Source: an uncultured Prevotellaceae bacterium
GTDB lineage: Bacteria; Bacteroidota; Bacteroidia; Bacteroidales; Bacteroidaceae
NCBI GenBank assembly: GCA_900316585.1
Contig: ONDM01000012.1
Span: 44,686-108,685 of the forward strand
Length of the DNA stretch: 64,000 nt
Direction of reading: 5' to 3'
Below are positions 15,724 to 24,256 of this stretch, piece after piece; position 1 is the stretch's first letter, and each line of letters starts with the position of its first letter. The notes under the pieces are model-generated. The model had not been told where the DNA came from. It did no database searches and saw only the letters and a program-made list of their open reading frames with translations. The translations under genes were made by a program, and so were the position numbers.

Positions 15724-17094
15724 TTATTTCATTTTTGGCATGCCAGGCATGCCCATACCTTTCATTTTAGACATTTGACCCATCATGTTCTTCATGCCAC
15801 TTCCAGTTACCATCTTCATCATCTTACGGGTCTGGTCAAACTGTTTGATGAGTCTGTTGACTTCCTGAATATTAGTTCCACTACCTTTGGCAATACGCAT
15901 TTTGCGGCTTCCATTAAGTATCTCAGGATTAGTACGTTCTTTTGGAGTCATGGAGCGGATGATAGCTTCAATGCTCTTGAAGGCATTGTCATCCACATCA
16001 ATGTCTTTCAATGCCTTTCCTACACCAGGAATCATAGCTGCAAGATCTTTCAGGTTACCCATTTTCTTAATCTGCTGAATCTGGTTCATGAAATCATTGA
16101 AGTCGAACTGGTTGCGCTGAATCTTTCTCTGCAGACGCTTGGCCTCTTCCTCGTCATATTGTTCTTGAGCTTTCTCTACCAGGGAAACGATATCGCCCAT
16201 ACCTAGGATACGGTCGGCCATACGTTCTGGGTGGAAAATATCGAGTGCCTCCATTTTCTCGCCCGTACCGACAAGTTTGATAGGCTTGTCCACAACGGTA
16301 CGGATGGAAAGTGCCGCACCACCACGGGTGTCACCATCCAGCTTGGTCAGTACCACGCCATCGTAATCCAGACGCTCGTTGAATTCCTTTGCCGTGTTTA
16401 CAGCATCTTGACCTGTCATGGCATCGACTACGAACAATGTCTCATCTGGTTGAGTTGCCTCCTTTATGGCTGCAATCTCGCGCATGAGTTCTTCGTCCAC
16501 AGCCAAACGACCTGCAGTATCTATAATGACCGTATCGTATGCTTTGGCTCTAGCTTCTTGAATACCTTCCTGTGCAATCTTAACAGGGTCCTTGCTTTCC
16601 AGGTTCATGTAAACAGGAATGCCGATTTGCTCACCTAAGACACGCAACTGCTCGATAGCTGCAGGACGATAGACGTCACAGGCCACCAACAGAGGCTTGC
16701 GGCTCTTCTTGTTCTTCAGGAAAAGACCCAACTTTCCAGAAAGGGTTGTCTTACCAGCACCATTCAAACCTGCCATCAGGATTACAGAAGGATTGCCTAT
16801 GGTGCCTTTAAGTTTCAGCTCAACGGCTTCACCACCCATGAGCTGAGCCAGCTCATCGTGAACAATCTTAACCATCAGCTGACTTGGCTTCACAGCTGTC
16901 AGCACGTTCTGACCCAATGCTTTTTTCTTAACAGTGTCAGTAAATGTTTTTGCAACTTTATAGTTAACATCGGCATCGAGCAGTGCCTTTCGCACATCCT
17001 TCAATGTCTCTGCTACATTGATTTCAGTAATCTTGCCTTCACCTTTCAGTATCTTGAAGGAACGCTCTAATCTTTCACTTAGATTATCAAACAT
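15724..17094 (-). CDS. ffh: Signal recognition particle protein Ffh
   Basis: A 456-residue SRP54 GTPase that targets nascent membrane proteins to FtsY and SecYEG. It has the N domain (1-90), P-loop GLNGAGKTT (109-117), DTAGR, TKLDGDTRGG, and a methionine-rich M domain ending MGQMSKMKGMGMPGMPKMK that binds 4.5S RNA. The length is normal. It is the first gene of an ffh-folD unit; a -7 box TATCTTTG on the minus strand (plus 17121-17128) lies 27 bp before its start. Confidence 0.98.
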   Translation of the reverse strand: MFDNLSERLERSFKILKGEGKITEINVAETLKDVRKALLDADVNYKVAKTFTDTVKKKALGQNVLTAVKPSQLMVKIVHDELAQLMGGEAVELKLKGTIGNPSVILMAGLNGAGKTTLSGKLGLFLKNKKSRKPLLVACDVYRPAAIEQLRVLGEQIGIPVYMNLESKDPVKIAQEGIQEARAKAYDTVIIDTAGRLAVDEELMREIAAIKEATQPDETLFVVDAMTGQDAVNTAKEFNERLDYDGVVLTKLDGDTRGGAALSIRTVVDKPIKLVGTGEKMEALDIFHPERMADRILGMGDIVSLVEKAQEQYDEEEAKRLQRKIQRNQFDFNDFMNQIQQIKKMGNLKDLAAMIPGVGKALKDIDVDDNAFKSIEAIIRSMTPKERTNPEILNGSRKMRIAKGSGTNIQEVNRLIKQFDQTRKMMKMVTGSGMKNMMGQMSKMKGMGMPGMPKMK

Positions 17095-17120
17095 AAATAC
17101 AGTTTTTTCAAATTTGGATG

Positions 17121-17128
17121 CAAAGATA
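17121..17128 (-). promoter_or_regulatory. -7 box (TATCTTTG) of ffh-folD
   Basis: A perfect TAnnTTTG on the minus strand 27 bp before ffh. No TTTG is seen at the ideal -33 distance. Confidence 0.55.
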
Positions 17129-17314
17129 ACACAAACTTTGTGCCGAATAAAATTATTTCTTTAAAATTCTATTCATTTCGCATCATATAATAAGGTATAA
17201 CAGGTGGAAATCGCCTAAATTTCATACAGAAATGTGATTTATTTCTTAAAAATCCTTTAAAAGTCAAAAATTATCCCCATCTTTGCAGGCGAATTGGATA
17301 AAAAAAACGACAAA

Positions 17315-18769
17315 ATGAAGAAAATCTTACTTACAGCTACCTTTTTAGTAGCTTTGGCAAGTTCAGCATTCGCTGGTGGTATTCTTACCAACACTAATCA
17401 GAATATAACTTTTTTACGCATGTTGGCGCGTGATGGCGCAATCGGTATAGATGGTGTCTATTCAAACCCAGCCGGTGTGGCTTTCTTGGATCCAGGTTTC
17501 CATATTTCATTGAACTGGCAGAGTGCATGGCAGACACGTACAATTACAACTACTAATCCATTGTTTGCATTAGGTGTAAAGAATAATGGTGCTGTTACAA
17601 AAACATTTAAGGGTAATGCAAGGGCTCCGTTTATACCTTCTATCCAGGCTGCCTATAATACAGATAAATGGTCTTTCCAGTTTGGCTTTGCCGTTTCCGG
17701 TGGAGGAGGAAAATGTGAATTTGATGATGGACTAGGTTCATTTGAAGGAGCTGTAGCTCAGATTGCGTATGCTTTGAAACCTTTCGGTGTTACGGGCTAT
17801 GACATGAGCAGCATGCTCCAAGGTGACCAGTTCTACTTCGGTTTCACTTTAGGTGCAGCTTATAAGTTGACAGACAATCTTTCTATATATGGTGGTCTTC
17901 GTGCTCTTTACGGAACTGCAAGCTATAAGGCTAAGATAGAGAATATTATGGTACATGAAGGAACTACCTTGGTTCCATTAGGAGGATTCTTGGATGGCAT
18001 TAATGAAGGCTATGCAAAATTGAAACAGATGTATGAAATGTATGGAGATGCAATAGGCCCAGAGAATGTAGCTAAATATATGGCTCTTAAAGCTGCCATG
18101 CCTCAGATTGAAAAACTGGAAGTTTATCGAAACGGTGTAAACCTTCAGTCAGACCAGACAGGTTTTGGCATTGCACCAATCGTCGGCATCGATTATAAGA
18201 CTGGTAAGTTCAATTTTGCAGCAAAATATGAGTTCAGAACCCATATGGGCATGAAGAACAAGAGTACCTTGACAGAGGCAATCGCTGTGGAGGCTGCAAA
18301 TCAGTTCCTGGATGGTACTACTATCCGTGAGGATTCTCCAGCTCTTTTGACTGTAGGTGCTGAGTACAGCATCCTTCCAAATCTGCGTGTAGATGCTGGC
18401 TATCATCATTTTTATGATAAGCAGGCTGCCAAATATGGTGATAAGCAGAATTTGCTCAATGGTGGTACCAATGAGTATCTGGGTGGTATAGAGTACGATG
18501 CTACAGACAAACTGACAGTGAGCGGTGGTTTCCAGATTACCAAGTATGGTCTCTCCGATGATTATATGAACGATATTTCATTTGTAGTAAATTCATGGAC
18601 CTTTGGTTTTGGTGCCAAATATAAGTTCAATGACAAGATTGCCTTGAACGTGGCTTATTTCCAGACCAATTATGGTGATTATAACACTGCAGCATCTTCA
18701 GTAGGAGTGCAGAATTCTTTTACCCGTACCAACTATGTAGTAGGTGCAGGTGTAGACTTCACATTCTAA
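17315..18769 (+). CDS. OmpP1/FadL/TodX-family outer-membrane transport protein
   Basis: A 484-residue barrel protein. The ATG at 17315 begins a good signal peptide (KKILLTATFLVALASSAFA|GG); a TTG further upstream is not needed. After cleavage comes GILTNTNQNITFLRMLARDGAIGIDGVYSNPAG, the FadL N-terminal hatch region with the conserved NPAG, followed by amphipathic strands and a terminal Phe (VVGAGVDFTF). FadL proteins carry long-chain fatty acids and other hydrophobic molecules across the outer membrane. It is monocistronic, with a strong terminator downstream. Confidence 0.92.
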   Translation: MKKILLTATFLVALASSAFAGGILTNTNQNITFLRMLARDGAIGIDGVYSNPAGVAFLDPGFHISLNWQSAWQTRTITTTNPLFALGVKNNGAVTKTFKGNARAPFIPSIQAAYNTDKWSFQFGFAVSGGGGKCEFDDGLGSFEGAVAQIAYALKPFGVTGYDMSSMLQGDQFYFGFTLGAAYKLTDNLSIYGGLRALYGTASYKAKIENIMVHEGTTLVPLGGFLDGINEGYAKLKQMYEMYGDAIGPENVAKYMALKAAMPQIEKLEVYRNGVNLQSDQTGFGIAPIVGIDYKTGKFNFAAKYEFRTHMGMKNKSTLTEAIAVEAANQFLDGTTIREDSPALLTVGAEYSILPNLRVDAGYHHFYDKQAAKYGDKQNLLNGGTNEYLGGIEYDATDKLTVSGGFQITKYGLSDDYMNDISFVVNSWTFGFGAKYKFNDKIALNVAYFQTNYGDYNTAASSVGVQNSFTRTNYVVGAGVDFTF

Positions 18770-18793
18770 AGGTTTTGCAACAAGCATATTTGG

Positions 18794-18834
18794 AACCGGC
18801 ACAAGGTGATTTTTTCTCCTTGTGCCGGTTTTTT
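18794..18834 (+). terminator. Terminator of the FadL-like gene
   Basis: Stem AACCGGCACAAGG (18794-18806) with CCTTGTGCCGGTT (18818-18830), then a T run. Confidence 0.93.
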
Positions 18835-18835
18835 C

Positions 18836-18866
18836 TTGTGCAATTCGGAAAATACACTTACATTTG
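18836..18866 (+). promoter_or_regulatory. Promoter of the queuosine-salvage operon
   Basis: TTG at 18836-18838, 20-bp gap, TACATTTG at 18859-18866. Transcription would start just before the riboswitch-like leader. Confidence 0.8.
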
Positions 18867-18879
18867 CAGCCGATTAAAG

Positions 18880-18911
18880 TCCGTGTGCTTGAACACCACG
18901 TAAAAAACAAG
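18880..18911 (+). promoter_or_regulatory. Candidate preQ1-I riboswitch
   Basis: The short leader folds as an H-type pseudoknot of the preQ1-I kind. P1 is CGTG (18882-18885) with CACG (18897-18900). P2 is TTG (18889-18891) with CAA (18908-18910). L2 ends in C (18896), in the place of the ligand-pairing cytosine, and L3 is the A-rich TAAAAAA (18901-18907). The pseudoknot ends 5 bases before the start codon of the queuosine-precursor transporter, so control of translation initiation is expected. I called it by eye from structure and context. Confidence 0.75.
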
Positions 18912-18915
18912 AATT

Positions 18916-19602
18916 ATGATTCAGAGACATGTCTCCGTATCCTTTATGCTGATGGGGATACTTTTTTGTGTTTGCCTAGTGGCATCAAACATGTTGGAAA
19001 CAAAAGTAGTACAACTGGGACCGGTTGCCCTTACTGCAGGTTTCTTAGTGTTCCCAATTTCCTATATCATAAACGATTGTATAGCTGAAGTTTGGGGTTA
19101 CAAAAAAGCCCGTCTGATTATATGGATGGGGTTCATGATGAATTTCTTTGTGGCTCTTATAGGACTTTTGGCAGTGGCACTTCCTGCCACTCCTTACTGG
19201 AGTGCCAACGAGCCTCATTTCAATTTCGTTTTCAGTTTGGCTCCTCGTGTTACTATCGCTAGTTTTACGGCTTTCTTAGTAGGTTCATTTTTGAATGCCT
19301 ATGTCATGAGCAAAATGAAGCTTGCTATGGGAGGAAAACATTTTTCTTGGCGTGCAGTTGCCTCTACATTGGTGGGAGAGGGAGCAGACTCGTTGATTTT
19401 CTTTCCTTTGGCTTTTGCAGGTCTCATGCCTTTTAATGAAGTGATAAAGTTGATGGTGGTTCAAGTGGTGGCTAAGACGCTTTATGAAATCATTGCCTTA
19501 CCCATAACTATCCGAGTGGTGAAGAAAGTGAAAGAAATTGAAGGAACCGACGTATACGACAAGGACATCTCATATAATATTTTGAAATTAAAAGATCTAT
19601 AA
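18916..19602 (+). CDS. Queuosine precursor transporter (YhhQ/VUT family)
   Basis: A 228-residue integral membrane protein with about six helices and the VUT-family signature ([51 protein letters not shown]). Family members import preQ0/preQ1. The riboswitch-like leader and the downstream queF support this function. In many Bacteroides genomes queC lies between these genes; here it does not. Confidence 0.93.
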   Translation: MIQRHVSVSFMLMGILFCVCLVASNMLETKVVQLGPVALTAGFLVFPISYIINDCIAEVWGYKKARLIIWMGFMMNFFVALIGLLAVALPATPYWSANEPHFNFVFSLAPRVTIASFTAFLVGSFLNAYVMSKMKLAMGGKHFSWRAVASTLVGEGADSLIFFPLAFAGLMPFNEVIKLMVVQVVAKTLYEIIALPITIRVVKKVKEIEGTDVYDKDISYNILKLKDL

Positions 19603-19604
19603 TA

Positions 19605-20069
19605 GTGAAAGAAAGAGAAAGAGAAGGACTGAAGTCCTTAGGAAAAAAGACAGAATATAGTCAGGATTATGCTCCTCAAGTACTGGAGAGTTTTGAGAAC
19701 ATGCATCCGGAGAATGATTATTGGGTACGTTTCAATTGCCCAGAGTTTACAACCTTGTGCCCAATTACCGGGCAGCCAGACTTTGCAGAGATTCGCATCT
19801 GCTATTTGCCAGACCAGCGTATGGTGGAAAGTAAGAGCCTAAAACTTTATCTTTTCAGCTTCAGGAACCATGGAGACTTTCATGAGGATTGTGTAAACAA
19901 GATTATGAAAGACCTGATAAAATTAATGGACCCTAAATATATTGAGGTGACCGGACTCTTTACTCCAAGAGGGGGAATATCCATATATCCATATGCTAAT
20001 TATGGACGTCCGGGAACGAAATATGAGGAAATGGCCAATTATCGCCTAATGAACCATGACTTGAAATAA
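19605..20069 (+). CDS. queF: NADPH-dependent 7-cyano-7-deazaguanine reductase
   Basis: A 154-residue QueF, which reduces preQ0 to preQ1 with two NADPH. The catalytic Cys52 and Asp59 lie in LCPITGQPD, and the QueF signature ESKSLKLY is at residues 75-82. The GTG start at 19605 follows the transporter stop by 2 bp, so translation is probably coupled. Together the two genes form a salvage route: import preQ0, reduce it to preQ1. Confidence 0.96.
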   Translation: MKEREREGLKSLGKKTEYSQDYAPQVLESFENMHPENDYWVRFNCPEFTTLCPITGQPDFAEIRICYLPDQRMVESKSLKLYLFSFRNHGDFHEDCVNKIMKDLIKLMDPKYIEVTGLFTPRGGISIYPYANYGRPGTKYEEMANYRLMNHDLK

Positions 20070-20082
20070 AGTCATGGTTTTT
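20052..20082 (+). terminator. Terminator overlapping the queF stop
   Basis: AACCATGACTT (20052-20062) pairs with AAGTCATGGTT (20069-20079), followed by T6. The stem starts inside the last codons of queF. Confidence 0.88.
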
Positions 20083-20453
20083 TATTTCTCTTTTTCCAGC
20101 TCCGTGGACAGACGAAAAGAGGTATACAGCTGTAACACGGCACCGATAGAGAAAAAGATTAGCCATTCATTGCGATGTCCATAGTAAATATTGAGTAAAG
20201 GCAGAACCACAGACAATCCAGAAAGAATAAGAGCCAAGTCACTGAAAATTTGGATGCGACGGAGACGACGAATCACCACGTTTTTCCCATTGTATCGTTG
20301 TAACATCTGAATACATCCATACAGAAGGGTACCCAAGAGAAACAGATATGACCAAATGTCGGAAGGGTAGAACAGACGAGCAATGAGTGACACGACCATT
20401 AGTATGCCACCTGTGTATAGCAGTGCTAGCTGCCATTTTTTTAATTCTGTCAT
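20082..20453 (-). CDS. Small integral membrane protein of unknown function
   Basis: A 123-residue protein with four predicted hydrophobic helices (about 10-27, 33-50, 70-87, 95-112) joined by short basic loops (RRLRRIQ). It sits 4 bp downstream of divIC, so the two are co-transcribed. No family is recognised. A division or envelope role is only suggested by position. Confidence 0.75.
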   Translation of the reverse strand: MTELKKWQLALLYTGGILMVVSLIARLFYPSDIWSYLFLLGTLLYGCIQMLQRYNGKNVVIRRLRRIQIFSDLALILSGLSVVLPLLNIYYGHRNEWLIFFSIGAVLQLYTSFRLSTELEKEK

Positions 20454-20457
20454 GTGA

Positions 20458-20754
20458 TTATTCTTCTATGATGAATATGTCCTCATCGGCAGCCTTCATG
20501 AAATAGCGCTCACGGGCCACTCTGCGAATAGCTTCCAAGCTGTTATATAACTCGTTAAGCTGTTCGGTGTCATTATTATATTGCTCCCTGTTCTTTGCTA
20601 TTTCCCTCTTAAGTTCCTTGATGGTGCTTTGGTGCTGCAAATGTGCCAGATAACTGTTCTCACCTACAAAGCCTAGAAAGATGACTGCCAATGCCACTAC
20701 GATAATGTAGCGGTATATGCTGAAGAAAGCCAATATTCGGTTTATTTTGGACAT
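20458..20754 (-). CDS. FtsB/DivIC-family septum formation initiator
   Basis: A 98-residue bitopic protein: short cytosolic N-terminus, one transmembrane helix (about residues 15-31), then a coiled coil (ENSYLAHLQHQSTIKELKREIAKNREQYNNDTEQLNELYNS) and a DivIC-like end with YFMKAADEDIFII. DivIC/FtsB proteins join FtsL and FtsQ/DivIB in the divisome. Confidence 0.9.
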   Translation of the reverse strand: MSKINRILAFFSIYRYIIVVALAVIFLGFVGENSYLAHLQHQSTIKELKREIAKNREQYNNDTEQLNELYNSLEAIRRVARERYFMKAADEDIFIIEE

Positions 20755-20771
20755 ATTAAATTCTTTTGTTG

Positions 20772-20802
20772 CAAAGATAAGTCAAAACCCTCGATTGACA
20801 AA
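20772..20802 (-). promoter_or_regulatory. Promoter of the divIC operon
   Basis: Minus-strand TTTG (plus CAAA 20799-20802), 19-bp gap, TATCTTTG (plus 20772-20779). A divergent TAACTTTG (20814-20821) just before dnaX is probably the dnaX -7 box. Confidence 0.78.
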
Positions 20803-20840
20803 AATTTTTTTTATAACTTTGCGCATACAAATTTTGAATT

Positions 20841-22673
20841 ATGGAGGAATATATTGTCTCTGCTAGGAAATATCGCCCTACGACCTTTAATTCAGTTGTA
20901 GGCCAAGGTGCATTGACTACCACCCTTAAGAATGCCATTCATACAGGAAAGTTGGCCCATGCCTATCTTTTTTGTGGTCCAAGAGGTGTTGGTAAGACTA
21001 CTTGTGCCCGCATTTTCGCTAAAACCATCAACTGCCTGAATCCGAAACCGAATGGAGATGCGTGTGAGGAATGTGAATCTTGTAAGGCATTCAATGAACA
21101 GCGTTCATTTAACATCCATGAACTGGATGCTGCATCAAACAACTCGGTAGATGATATCCGCAGTCTGGTAGAAGAAGTGCGTATTCCTCCGCAGGTGGGG
21201 AAGTATAAGGTATTCATTATTGATGAGGTGCACATGCTTTCTACATCTGCATTCAATGCATTCCTGAAAACCTTGGAGGAACCTCCTAGGCATGCAATCT
21301 TCATTTTGGCGACCACAGAAAAGCATAAGATTCTGCCAACCATTCTGTCCCGTTGTCAGACATATGATTTCAATCGTATGTCGGTTACAGACATAGTTCA
21401 TCATTTGGAGGAAATTGCTAAGAAAGAGCATGTAGAGGCAGAACCTGAGGCCTTGAATGTAATTGCTCAGAAAGCTGATGGAGGCATGCGTGATGCACTT
21501 TCTATCTTTGATCAGGTCGTCAGCTTTACGGCTGGGCATCTTACCTATGATAAAGTAATCCAGAATTTGAATGTATTGGATTACGAGTATTATTTCAAGG
21601 TAGTGGACGGTTTCCTAGAGAATAAGGTTGCAGAACTGATGCTTCTCTTCAATGATATCTTGAATAAGGGATTTCAGGGTGACCATTTCATTACAGGGCT
21701 GGCCAAGCATTTGCGTGATTTGCTGGTTAGCCGTGATCCTGTGACTCTCCCTCTGCTGGAGGTAGGAGATTCGGTAAAGAAACGATATCAGGAGCAGGCA
21801 GCCCGATGCACCCAGACATTCCTTTATCAGGCCATGAAGCTTTGTAATGACTGTGACCTGAGCTACAAAGCTAGTAAGAATAGACGCCTTCTTGTAGAAT
21901 TGACTTTGATTCAGTGCGCACAGTTGACTCAGGCCAGTGATGTGCCTGCTGGTGGGCTTCGGCCCACGAAGATTTTAAAACCCATATTTGAGCAGCAACA
22001 CACTACTGCAGTTAAGAAAGAATCAACTGTAGCTGCTACTTCACAAGGTGTGGAGCCATTGCCTCAGACAACGGCTACTGCTGCTGTATCTGCAAGTCCT
22101 ACCCTTGAGCAGAAACCAAAATCTGACATTGAAGATTTTTTGGCTCGTAGTAAAAAACCTTTATCGCAGAAATTAACATTGAAAGGTGGGAAAACTGTCG
22201 GTTTTTCCATTCATGATGCCCTAAATGGTAATGCAAGTCAGCAAGAGTCTGAAAAAAGCAAAGAACAGATAGCAACTACTGCAGTAGTAGAGCCTGTTCA
22301 GAAGATGAATAAACCTGCTACGGAGGAAAATATCCGTTTTTATTGGATGGAATTCCTACAGTCACTTCCTCAAGAAGAAGCTGCTACCCGTGGTCGTATG
22401 GAACTGATGCGTCCTGCCCTGCTTGATTCAGACTCATTTGAAATAGTTGTCGGAAATACACAGGTTGAACGTGACATGATGGCCATGAAGCCACGTATAG
22501 AGAGGCATATGCGTGAAGGAATAGGCAATGCCAGTCTTTGCATGAAAATTCGTATCGCATCAGAAAAAGAAGCCCGTAAATATATGTCACCTCAGGATCG
22601 TTTTGAGGCAATGTGTGAAAAAAATCCTTCATTATTGAAGTTAAAGAAAGAATTGGGCATGAGGGTTATTTAA
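20841..22673 (+). CDS. dnaX: DNA polymerase III subunit gamma/tau
   Basis: A 610-residue clamp-loader ATPase. Walker A is GPRGVGKTT (46-54), the four zinc-binding cysteines are C65, C75, C78 and C81, and Walker B is IIDEVH (126-131), followed by the SRC sensor motif region (LPTILSRCQTYDF). The region from about 370 to 480 is low-complexity linker, then a tau-like C-terminal domain. I see no obvious slippery A7G site, so a separate gamma form is not supported. Confidence 0.97.
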   Translation: MEEYIVSARKYRPTTFNSVVGQGALTTTLKNAIHTGKLAHAYLFCGPRGVGKTTCARIFAKTINCLNPKPNGDACEECESCKAFNEQRSFNIHELDAASNNSVDDIRSLVEEVRIPPQVGKYKVFIIDEVHMLSTSAFNAFLKTLEEPPRHAIFILATTEKHKILPTILSRCQTYDFNRMSVTDIVHHLEEIAKKEHVEAEPEALNVIAQKADGGMRDALSIFDQVVSFTAGHLTYDKVIQNLNVLDYEYYFKVVDGFLENKVAELMLLFNDILNKGFQGDHFITGLAKHLRDLLVSRDPVTLPLLEVGDSVKKRYQEQAARCTQTFLYQAMKLCNDCDLSYKASKNRRLLVELTLIQCAQLTQASDVPAGGLRPTKILKPIFEQQHTTAVKKESTVAATSQGVEPLPQTTATAAVSASPTLEQKPKSDIEDFLARSKKPLSQKLTLKGGKTVGFSIHDALNGNASQQESEKSKEQIATTAVVEPVQKMNKPATEENIRFYWMEFLQSLPQEEAATRGRMELMRPALLDSDSFEIVVGNTQVERDMMAMKPRIERHMREGIGNASLCMKIRIASEKEARKYMSPQDRFEAMCEKNPSLLKLKKELGMRVI

Positions 22674-22766
22674 CACTCTTTGGCAAAAAAGGTAAAATTA
22701 TCCCTAAAATATGACATTATTTTTTAATAAAGCTAAAACCATGTAGTTTGCATGGAAAATACGTTG

Positions 22767-22774
22767 TACATTTG
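22767..22774 (+). promoter_or_regulatory. -7 box (TACATTTG) of the DUF4369-like gene
   Basis: A TAnnTTTG box 33 bp before the chosen start. It places the transcript start after an in-frame ATG at 22748, which argues against that longer start. Confidence 0.5.
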
Positions 22775-22807
22775 CTCGATAGAAAGATTACAAAGCTAAT
22801 GACTTCA

Positions 22808-23503
22808 ATGAAGAAATTTTTTCATATTCTGTTGGCAGCAGTGGTGCTTTGCTCTTGTGCAAGTCAATATTCCATAGATGGCCGGACTTCCAGTTCAGAT
22901 TTAGAGGGTAGAATGGTGTTTCTGAAAACTGTGAGTGTTGATGGCATGAACAGCATAGACTCATGTGAGATTATTCATGGAAACTTTTCTATGTCGGGTA
23001 GATGTGACACGGTCTGTATGGCAGAGATTTTCCTTGATACTACTCCTATCATGCCATTGGTATTGGAAGCTGTTCCTTTGGAGGTCTGTATCAATGATAC
23101 GGTTTACAAGGTTTCTGGTACTGAGACTAACGAAAAACTTTATGAATTTCTTCATAAAAAAGCAGCGTTGGAACAGCAATTCTCAGAGCTTCCACGGAAA
23201 GAAAGCCGGATGATTATGGACGGCAAGGGAGAGGAGGAGATTAATATGACCTTGAATAATGAGATGATGAAGATAACTTCCGACTATGACAAATTAGTCA
23301 TGGAGTATATTACTCAGAATTTTGACAACATATTGAGTGTGGGAGTATTCATGATACATACACAAAATGGACAGGCTCCAATGGTAACTCCTCAGATTGA
23401 GGATATAATGAGTAAGGCTTCAGACAAATTCAAGAATGACTCCTACGTGAAAGCCTTTATGCAGACTGCAGAACAGAATCACCGTAATATCTACGGGAAA
23501 TAG
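22808..23503 (+). CDS. DUF4369-like lipoprotein
   Basis: A 231-residue lipoprotein; the start at 22808 gives a standard lipoprotein signal (MKKFFHILLAAVVLCSC, lipobox VLCSC). Residues 20-120 resemble the DUF4369 beta domain found at the N-terminus of many Bacteroidales thioredoxin-like lipoproteins (DLEGRMVFLKTVSVDG...SCEIIHGNFSMSGRCD...PLVLEAVPLEVCIND). The C-terminal half is helical and lacks a CxxC thioredoxin motif, so the redox domain is absent. It converges on plsC. Confidence 0.75.
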   Translation: MKKFFHILLAAVVLCSCASQYSIDGRTSSSDLEGRMVFLKTVSVDGMNSIDSCEIIHGNFSMSGRCDTVCMAEIFLDTTPIMPLVLEAVPLEVCINDTVYKVSGTETNEKLYEFLHKKAALEQQFSELPRKESRMIMDGKGEEEINMTLNNEMMKITSDYDKLVMEYITQNFDNILSVGVFMIHTQNGQAPMVTPQIEDIMSKASDKFKNDSYVKAFMQTAEQNHRNIYGK

Positions 23504-23508
23504 AAAAC

Positions 23509-24246
23509 TTAATCTTGAAGAGCAGTAGGAAGTGCACCGTTAATGGCTTCACGAGCCTGCTGCATGATAATCTTAACGTCCTCCTGACCATTACCGGTTG
23601 GGAGGATTGGTTTATGTATGGTAAGCTTAAGCCGGTGCCAAGAAACGAAATTAAAGCCTTTGGTACGTGGCAGAACTTCCCAACTGCCGTCTATAGTCAT
23701 AGGGACGATTGGTAATTGCAGTTCTTCAGCCAACTGAAATGCTCCTTTCTTGAAAGGTCCCATTTTCCCAGTCTCAGTTCTTCTTCCTTCAGGGAAAACT
23801 ACAAGACAGGTGCCATCTCTAAGTGTCTCACGAGCTGTAGAAATGGTCTTGGCTGTTTTGCTTGGTGAAGAATTATCTACAAAGATATGTTTGGCAGACT
23901 CACATGCTTTCCCCACTAAAGGGAGTTTACGCAAACTCCTTTTCATCATCCACTTGAAGTTACGTCCTAAATAGCCATAGATTAGGAAAACGTCGAAAAA
24001 ACCTTGATGATTTGCTACAAATACGTAAGAAGTCTGATTGTCAACATTCTCTTTCCCATGTACTTGAACTGGAAGCAGCAAAATCCAACAGAAAAATTTA
24101 GACCACCATCTACCTGGATAATATCCCCAGAAATGTGCATTGCCTATGCTTGTTCCCACCATGGTAAAGATGGCTGTCAAAATAGTTGCCAGTATGAGTA
24201 AAGGAGCCGCAATGCAGAGTTGATACAAACAGTAGAGTAGTCTCAT
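23509..24246 (-). CDS. plsC: 1-acyl-sn-glycerol-3-phosphate acyltransferase (PlsC family)
   Basis: A 245-residue membrane acyltransferase that makes phosphatidic acid. The start at 24246 (MRLLYCLYQL) follows the preceding stop by 10 bp; an upstream ATG at 24291 would overlap that gene. Two N-terminal membrane segments are followed by the NHQGFFD catalytic motif (HxxxxD), FPEGRRTETG, and VPMTIDG. It is the last gene of a four-gene minus-strand operon. Confidence 0.93.
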   Translation of the reverse strand: MRLLYCLYQLCIAAPLLILATILTAIFTMVGTSIGNAHFWGYYPGRWWSKFFCWILLLPVQVHGKENVDNQTSYVFVANHQGFFDVFLIYGYLGRNFKWMMKRSLRKLPLVGKACESAKHIFVDNSSPSKTAKTISTARETLRDGTCLVVFPEGRRTETGKMGPFKKGAFQLAEELQLPIVPMTIDGSWEVLPRTKGFNFVSWHRLKLTIHKPILPTGNGQEDVKIIMQQAREAINGALPTALQD

Positions 24247-24256
24247 TTTTTGAATT

